Assembly (NCBI GenBank): GCA_018524725.1
Contig: JAEUWP010000054.1
Location: 89,598-153,597 of the forward strand
DNA: 64,000 bases
Source of the DNA: Podaxis mareebaensis
Lineage: Eukaryota > Basidiomycota > Agaricomycetes > Agaricales > Agaricaceae
Direction of reading: 5' to 3'
Shown one piece after another: positions 57,638 through 64,000 of this stretch; within the stretch, counting starts at the first letter, position 1, and each line of letters starts with the position of its first letter. The notes beneath the pieces were generated by a model. It searched no databases, was not told where the DNA came from, and saw nothing but the letters and a program-made list of their open reading frames with translations. A program made the position numbers and the translations under genes.

Positions 57638-58601
57638 GTCGAAGTGTACCTTTCCGATCGGAGAAACCTCGTTCTCGCTCTTCGCATCTCAAGTCCACTT
57701 TTGTGCTTCGTGTTTCCAGGCCCGCTTTCCACGATACCCTCATAAAAACTAGCAGGCTTTATTCTTCCCATAAATGGCGTCCACTTTCGTCCTTTCCTCT
57801 TGTATGATCTTAAGATTAACTTGTAATATATTTAAATTTCGTAGCATTCGTTTTTATCTTGCAGAATCGAACCGACGTTTAGCGTCATTCATGAGTACTT
57901 GAGCATTACTTAGGAGTTATGAGATCACACAGCAACGATCGCGAGATTTGGCAGGTGACAACGTATTGCGATCATTTTCTCACCACCATACGCTTCACTG
58001 GTCAAACCACCCATACATTTGTCTTCTTCCCCTGCTTATTACCATCGTGTCCCCCACGCTGGACCTCACGGGTAGCATTGGGTAGCTCTCGGTCGCATTT
58101 GTTAACGACCAGGATACCCCTCCATATCTGATCCTGAATCCTGGAATCACGAGATAGCTAACGAGTCATATGGGGGTTGTAGCATCGACCGTGCATTATT
58201 TACAAATTGCTTGATGGAACCCATGCACATCGTTCAAGGGCATCGACAAACTGGAAATGCTCCGCGTGGTGCACTCGGAGGACCGTACCTTTTACTGGGC
58301 AACCCCTCTGCCGCCTATCACCTCTTGTGGATTCCTACGACATTGAGTTCCGGTACCGCCGTTCCATGCGTCAATAACCCAAAAATAATCCGGGAGGGAA
58401 ACGAGAAGCACGTAATGTGATATCTAGGCACCTGTACCTTTCTGTTGCAATATCCGCAATGGCTGGCATTGGGGAGCTTATATATCCATGTGGGAGCCTA
58501 CTCTTGGAAGGCGTCCTTCCTCCCGGTCTCGGACCTTTCTGCCTCCTGGTTACTATCTTTCCTGTGGCTATTCTCTGTTCTGAACACGCACGACGAAAGG
58601 A
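57638..58601. other. Intergenic, no gene seen
   Basis: About 960 bp between the PhoD-like stop and the first S41 gene. No frame with family features and no obvious repeat. Presumably the PhoD-like 3' UTR and the S41 promoter. Confidence 0.35.
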
Positions 58602-61447
58602 ATGGTCAAAGTTACTGAACAATTTGTGTTCTTGGGGATTTGCGTTGGATTAAGCATTGGCGTGAATGCGTCAGTTATCTCCCGGGCTGCAGATCCCTGT
58701 GCTGTGATTGGTGGTCAGAAGTGGGTCTCTCCAAAGGCTGTCAGGGATTGTTTTACCTCTATCAAGGTCAACGAGACCCTCAAGGCCAACGTGCGTACCT
58801 TGTTCATCTGTTTACATATACAATTATCGACGGGTCGTTGGATTTAACAGATTCTTGATGTTATCAGCAAAAGTCTGGCTTTCCACACGTCCGTGAACTA
58901 TCAGATCAGTGCCCCCGAACCATTCTCTCGAGATGTCCATGAGGACCTCTTCGCCGACCTAGCAAGAATCAGTAAAAAACAATACCCGTCTGATTACGAT
59001 TTACACATCGACCTTTCCCGCACCCTCAAAAGACTCAATGATGGTCATTGTGTTTGGATTAATCGCTGCTATGTGGGTTAACAATTATTGTACTTCTTGA
59101 GTAATACTGACAATCTTATAGGATTGTACGTCCAAGCTATCAAGGAAATATGACATGTTAATGATCCACTGGAACAGCACTCTTTGTGAATTATCTTCCC
59201 ATTCCGCTCGTCCTGTTGACGGACTCGTCCGGGGAACAAGCCGTTCACATTGCACCCGAGGCCTTCTCGGTTGCCTCTGCGGAGTTCCCTGATCAGCTCG
59301 ATGTTTGGCAAAATACGTTGCCGGGAAAGCTCAAGGGCCAGCTAGCATCTGTGCGTGCCGTTTTTGGCAGGTTTTTCGCTTTACGTCCTTATTCCGGGGT
59401 GTAGCTTTCGGGTGCTAAGGTCCTTACTATCAATGGTAAAGATCCCAACGTTGCCGTTGATGCCAACGCCCAAATCACTGGCAGCTTCCAAGGTCTCGGT
59501 ACCCGCCAAAATTCGTCAGTCCACCGCGCACTTGCGCCAGACATCAAGCTGACAGATTTACTTTTCGATAGGTTCTTTTCAAGTTATCAAGTTGGAGCAA
59601 CCGGTTGGAATTATTTACTGGGCAACTTCGCACAACAATCACTACCTTTAGACGACCATGTCGTTCTGAAAGTCCAACGGACTGGGAGTTCATCAGTCGA
59701 TACTATCACTGTGAGTATTTTCTCCTCGGCCTGTATGCGATGCGACTCATGTCTTCTGGAGTTACCCTATAGGTCACGATTCATGGGAGCGAACAACTTC
59801 ACAGATACTGCATCTCTCCTGGCTAATAACTGCCGAGCTGTCCCTGGTACCAATGGCATCGATCTCAATGCTCCTAGTGTAGCTGAAGCGTCACCTGCCG
59901 AACGGCCTGTTGCACATTTCCAACAACAACCGCCCATATCGACACAGGATGCTCGTAGGCAACGCCTGAACGTCATCCTTGATACTATTCCTCTCTCTGA
60001 TGTCGTGCTTCCTTCTCCATTGGTTCCTGGAAGCCCTGTCAACGGTAGTCGCACTGTTGCGCAATTCTTCCTCCTGGATGATAACAAGACTGGTGTATTG
60101 GCCCTTGGGAGCTTCTCTGATAACGATTTCAATGCGTTCCTCAACAGCCTTCTCGATGGCCTGTTGAATCTTAGGTCCCTTGGTGCAACACAGTTAATAG
60201 TAGACGTGGTATGTCTAACAATGGCGCTATTCCCGTTGACAATTGTACACTGAATTTGTGACTTCAGTCCAACAATGGAGGCGGATTCATTTGTGCTGCC
60301 CACGTAGGTGACTGACCGTCTTGCTTGAATCTCCATGCTTATGGTTGCCTTGTATTCAAGTGGTTGCACCGCATAGTAAGTTTTTCGACTATGCACCCTT
60401 CCACCGCCTCACCTATGTAACAGATTGCAGGGCCGAAATCGACTACCGTCCCTCAGGCCGGCTTGAATACCACCGCCCGCGATGGACCTCTGGCTCGACA
60501 AATTGTCCAGGAAATTGTCACTAAAAATCTCGACCCCAATCTGCAATTGCTTTACAATCCCCAGCAGTGGAGAGACGCAAATGAAAACTTCTTCCCAGCT
60601 AATGACAACTGGTTGATCCCACCTGTCGAGAAAGTGATCAATGGGCATAAAGATGCCTTCAGCCAGCTGTATGTTCTTGTGTTGCTTCAAAAGCCCCAAA
60701 CTGAAACGATCGACATCATAGACTCGGCCAAGAATGCCAGCCTGAAGGTTTCCCGAGCACACCTCCCTCTGAGGCCTTGTTCGACCCCAAGAAGGTAGTC
60801 ATTGTCAACAACGGTAGATGCGCAAGTTCATGCTCTCTATTTAGCGTATGTCAGCTACATTTCCGGCTTGTGAAAAATGTCTAATTCCATATAGATCACC
60901 ATGGCAAAGGAGGAAGGATCGAAGACAGTCGTGCTCGGCGGCAGGAAGGGGGTTGAACAGCAATACTGTGGCACAGTTGGAGGACAATCCACAGACTTCT
61001 CGACTATAGATACCGAGATTAAGGTTGCTCAATTTTAAAATGAACGGTTCGCTTCTTCTGTTAACCGATCAACTCACTCTAGACAACCCAACTGAAGAAC
61101 AACCCTCTGGCGCCACCTGATCTGTGAGTGTTTTCATTGCTCATGTTTTCCGTGCAACTAAATTGCGTACCAGGCTCGTCAATGGTGTCCAAGGCATCAC
61201 TTGGAGACTCGGGTTCGGCATTGATGACCCAACTCAACCCGAAGGTAAGGCTGCTGTACAAAACTTCCCCCTTTTTGATTAAATTTGGCTTTCAGAATGG
61301 CAGAATCATCCAGCAGACCTCAATCTACCACTGACTCCAGAAACGTGCGTCTAAGTTCAATTTTGCGATTATGCATCCATTTACCTTTCCGACAGTGTCA
61401 ATAACCCAATTGCAACATGGAAAGAGATCGTTGCTCGGTTGCTCTGA
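58602..61447 (+). CDS. Secreted S41-family peptidase-like protein, copy 1
   Basis: Fungal member of the tail-specific (CPAF-like) serine peptidase family. A hydrophobic N-terminus (FVFLGICVGLSIGVNA) predicts secretion. Signatures: DPCAVIGGQKWVSPKAVRDC, YDLHIDLSRTLKRLNDGHCV, NYLPIPLVLLTDSS, LIVDVSNNGGGFICAAHW, IVNNGRCASSCSLFS (catalytic Ser region) and ITWRLGFGIDDPTQPEEW. About 700 aa in a dozen or more exons. Two are tiny: a 4-nt exon GATT (59122-59125) that completes NRCYDSLFVNY, and a 15-nt exon TGGTTGCACCGCATA (WLHRI). The stop at 61445 follows EIVARLL. Substrates are not known. Confidence 0.88.
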
Positions 61448-62067
61448 AGAACAACAATGTACTCACAAAAGTTATTTATATTACGACAATACGATGTTTT
61501 TGCTGCCTGGAGGTCTGATATGACCGAACCATCAAACAGTCATGCTCTACGTCGATCCAGGTGTCAGGAGTCGCAAATCCATGTGTCCCCGTTACCGTAC
61601 CCTCTTGCATATAGTCATGTGCTACTGGGGAAGCGGGCTGTTGGGACCGTTGAAGTAGGGCAGTACTTCGTTCTAAGGCACGCTTGACCGGGATAAATGA
61701 GCTTATTAACCAAAACAGTTCAATGCCTGACTTGTCGGATCTTCTGTCTCTTCGTCATGTCGAAATGATATGTCCAACGAAACGTCTGCTGTCGTTCCTC
61801 CTCAACTTGGGTCATTCCAAAACCGCGGTGGGGATTCGGACCAACATGACGGTCATGACTGTCACCCCTCTGCCCCGAGAGTCTATCAGTTCCTTCTAGG
61901 CCATTCCAAAATTCTTCACCCAGCTTCCTGAGGCATTAGGGCGCTCAGACAAACGCCAAAAGCACCCGATATTGGAGACCAGCAGATTAAAAGACGTCAA
62001 TGTTTTGCATCGGATAACCCGGACAACAGCCTTCTTGTCTCGTTCCTCTTACCTCTGATTCTGCGGC
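61448..62067. other. Spacer between the tandem S41 genes
   Basis: About 620 bp. I see no exon and no remnant of a third copy. It does not visibly resemble the upstream region of copy 1. Confidence 0.4.
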
Positions 62068-64000
62068 ATGCAACTTTGGTCGATGCCGAGACTCAGTTTT
62101 CACTTCTCCCTTTGGGGAGCCTCATTCGCTTTACTGGCAGGTGGAACAGTGGTAGAGTCAACTCACGCTGGTCGAGCCCCAGATCCATGTGCAGCCATTG
62201 GGGGACAAAAATGGGTACCGCCAAAGGCTGTAAGGGACTGCTTTACCTCGATCAAAGTAAATGAAACGTTGAAAACGAATGTATGTACACCCATCTGCTC
62301 CTCCTTCCTACCCAGTTGATTCTGAAATGATTCCCAGATCATCGAGGTCATTAGCAAGACTCTGGCTTTTCATACCTCTGTCAATTACCAAATCAGAGCG
62401 CCGCAACCATTCACGCAAGATGTACACGAGGATGTTTACGCGGATCTTGCAAGAATACGCAAGCAAAGATACCATTCAGATTATGATTTACATATTGACC
62501 TCTCCCGTACCCTGAAAAGGTTAAATGATGGCCATTGCGTTTGGATCAATAACTGCTATGTGAGTCTCTAAGCAGTATCCGCATCCTCGTGCACTCAGGA
62601 ATCCCCTTGTATCTCTGTAGGATGGTACTTTTTCTGCCGTTCAATTGTCATGAGTAACGAACCGACAACCTTCACTAGCTCTTTTCGTCAATTATCTCCC
62701 TACCCCACTGGTCTTATTGACCGACTCCTCGGGAAAGCAAGATCTCCACATTGCACCGGAAGCCTTTACTGTCGCTTCTGCGGAATTCCCTGAGCAGATT
62801 GGCTTTTGGCAAAACGCGCTCCCAGGAAAGTTGAAAGGCCAACTAGCATCCGTGTGTTTTTACCTCGCCGCGGGATAGTCTAGTGAATGTTCTGATCTTC
62901 TTGGGCTAGCTATCCGGTGCCAAAGTAATTCTTATCAATGGCTTACCTCCCAATTTCGCGGTCGACTTCAATGCTGAGATAACTGGCGGCTTCCAAGGCC
63001 GCGGCACTCGCCAGAATACGTAGGGGCTGCTGTACTCTCGCGCCCAGCTGCGCATAACATATACTGCTCTAGATTCTTTTCCAGCTACAGGGCCGGTGCT
63101 AGTTGGACCTATCTCATGGGCAGTTTCGCGGCGCAAGCCCTCCCCCTGGACGACGAAGTTACACTAACCATTCAACGCATGGGAACGCACGTAGTCGAGA
63201 CCATCAAGGTGGGTCGAGCTTATCCTTCGGTAATCAAGGATACTCACAACCTCTCAAAGCTGCCCTATCGATCCCGTTTCATGGGTACGACTCCATTTGC
63301 TGACACAGCGTCGCTACTCGCGAATAATTGTCAGCCTGTCCCTGGCACTAACGGAATTGATATATATGCCTCAGCTTTTGCTTCGGTCTCTCCCGACGAG
63401 AGCCCTCTAATTAAATTTCAGCAGCAGCCGCCTATCTCTCCGGACGAGGCTCGAAAGCATTCCATTGATGTCATACTCGACACGAGCCCACTCTCCAATG
63501 TTGTTCTGCCACCCGAACTGACACCGCGGGGACCTGTGCCTGGGAGTAGCAATGCTGCGCAGTTCTATATGCTCGACGATGGAAAGACCGGTGTCCTTGC
63601 GCTTGGGAGTTTCTCGGACAACGATTTCTATGGCTTTCTTGGTACTCTCTTGCAAGGTTTGCTTAACCTCAGGTCCGCGGGAGCCACACAACTTGTTGTG
63701 GATGTGGTGTGTTCGCACTTTTTCACTATCCGACCCAAGTCTCTCACCTGGTAGGGCACCCAGACGAATAATGGCGGTGGATTCGTTTGCGCAGCAGCTG
63801 TGGGTCTCGTATCTTCCACTCTAGAATTGACCTGCTCATTCAGGCGGACGCCCATTGTGAGGACGGACGTCCGCTTACTCGTAAAACGGCAATCGAACGA
63901 CCATCCATCACTATTGGTCATCACAACACTCGCACTGACATGCTCGTCAAGGGAAGGCGGACAACGAGGGCCTGTCTTAGGTATATATCTTTCACTGTTA
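62068..64000 (+). CDS. Secreted S41-family peptidase-like protein, copy 2 (runs off window)
   Basis: Tandem paralogue of the preceding gene, same strand. It starts MQLWSMPRLSFHFSLWGASF, with a signal-peptide-like N-terminus, then DPCAAIGGQKWVPPKAVRDC, YDLHIDLSRTLKRLNDGHCV, NYLPTPLVLLTDSS and LVVDVTNNGGGFVCAAA. Intron positions match copy 1, including a 4-nt exon GATG (62621-62624) that completes NNCYDALFVNY. After about 63790 I cannot align the sequence to copy 1: the next expected exon (WLHRI, then IAGPKSTTV) is not found before the window ends, although one frame stays open. The catalytic Ser segment is outside the window. The gene may be intact, rearranged or interrupted there. Confidence 0.8.

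Overview
The window is nuclear DNA of a fungus, most likely a mushroom-forming basidiomycete (Agaricomycetes). Genes are dense and lie on both strands. Nearly every gene is cut by many short introns, mostly about 45-75 nt, with GT(A/G)NGT donors and CTNAN-type branch points. The proteins read as basidiomycete orthologues of conserved eukaryotic genes. I see no transposase, integrase, CRISPR array, operon or bacterial signature.

Layout. 1-7.7 kb: a 2OG-Fe(II) oxygenase, the rRNA helicase RRP3 and the TRAPP II subunit TRS130. 7.8-8.8 kb: a tRNA-Asn and an inverted pair of tRNA-Ser(GCU) genes, all with introns. 9-12 kb: phosphoserine aminotransferase and a small unknown protein. 12.8-23 kb: HSP90, hamartin (TSC1), NAC-alpha, TRM9, ALG13 and a zinc-free alcohol dehydrogenase-like oxidoreductase with an apparent frameshift. 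23-30 kb: exportin CRM1, MCTS1/TMA20 and an SRR1-like protein. 30.5-41 kb: an acidic unknown protein, APC/C subunit CDC27, chaperonin subunit CCT1 and mitotic phosphatase CDC25. 42-49 kb: an IAH1-type esterase, tRNA-splicing endonuclease SEN34, an EI24 membrane protein, histone H1, and two mitochondrial genes (MZM1 and a GGQ release factor) whose ends overlap. 49.5-57.6 kb: the cyclase-associated protein CAP, an unknown protein and a large PhoD-like phosphatase. 58.6-64 kb: two tandem secreted S41-type peptidase paralogues, the second running off the window.

The genes are mostly unrelated housekeeping functions. There are small functional clusters: cell cycle (CDC27, CDC25, histone H1), translation and tRNA (RRP3, NAC, TMA20, TRM9, SEN34, tRNAs) and mitochondrial assembly/translation (MZM1, RSO55-like).

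The most interesting signals are in gene architecture. A 4-nt microexon is conserved between the two S41 paralogues. The metal-binding motif of the PhoD phosphatase is split over consecutive exons of 20, 9, 5 and 19 nt. Six genes appear to use GC-AG introns, several with no GT alternative that keeps the frame. The stop of MZM1 overlaps the start of the next gene by 14 nt. All exon boundaries are hand-derived from reading frame, splice consensus and family conservation; none was tested against RNA data.
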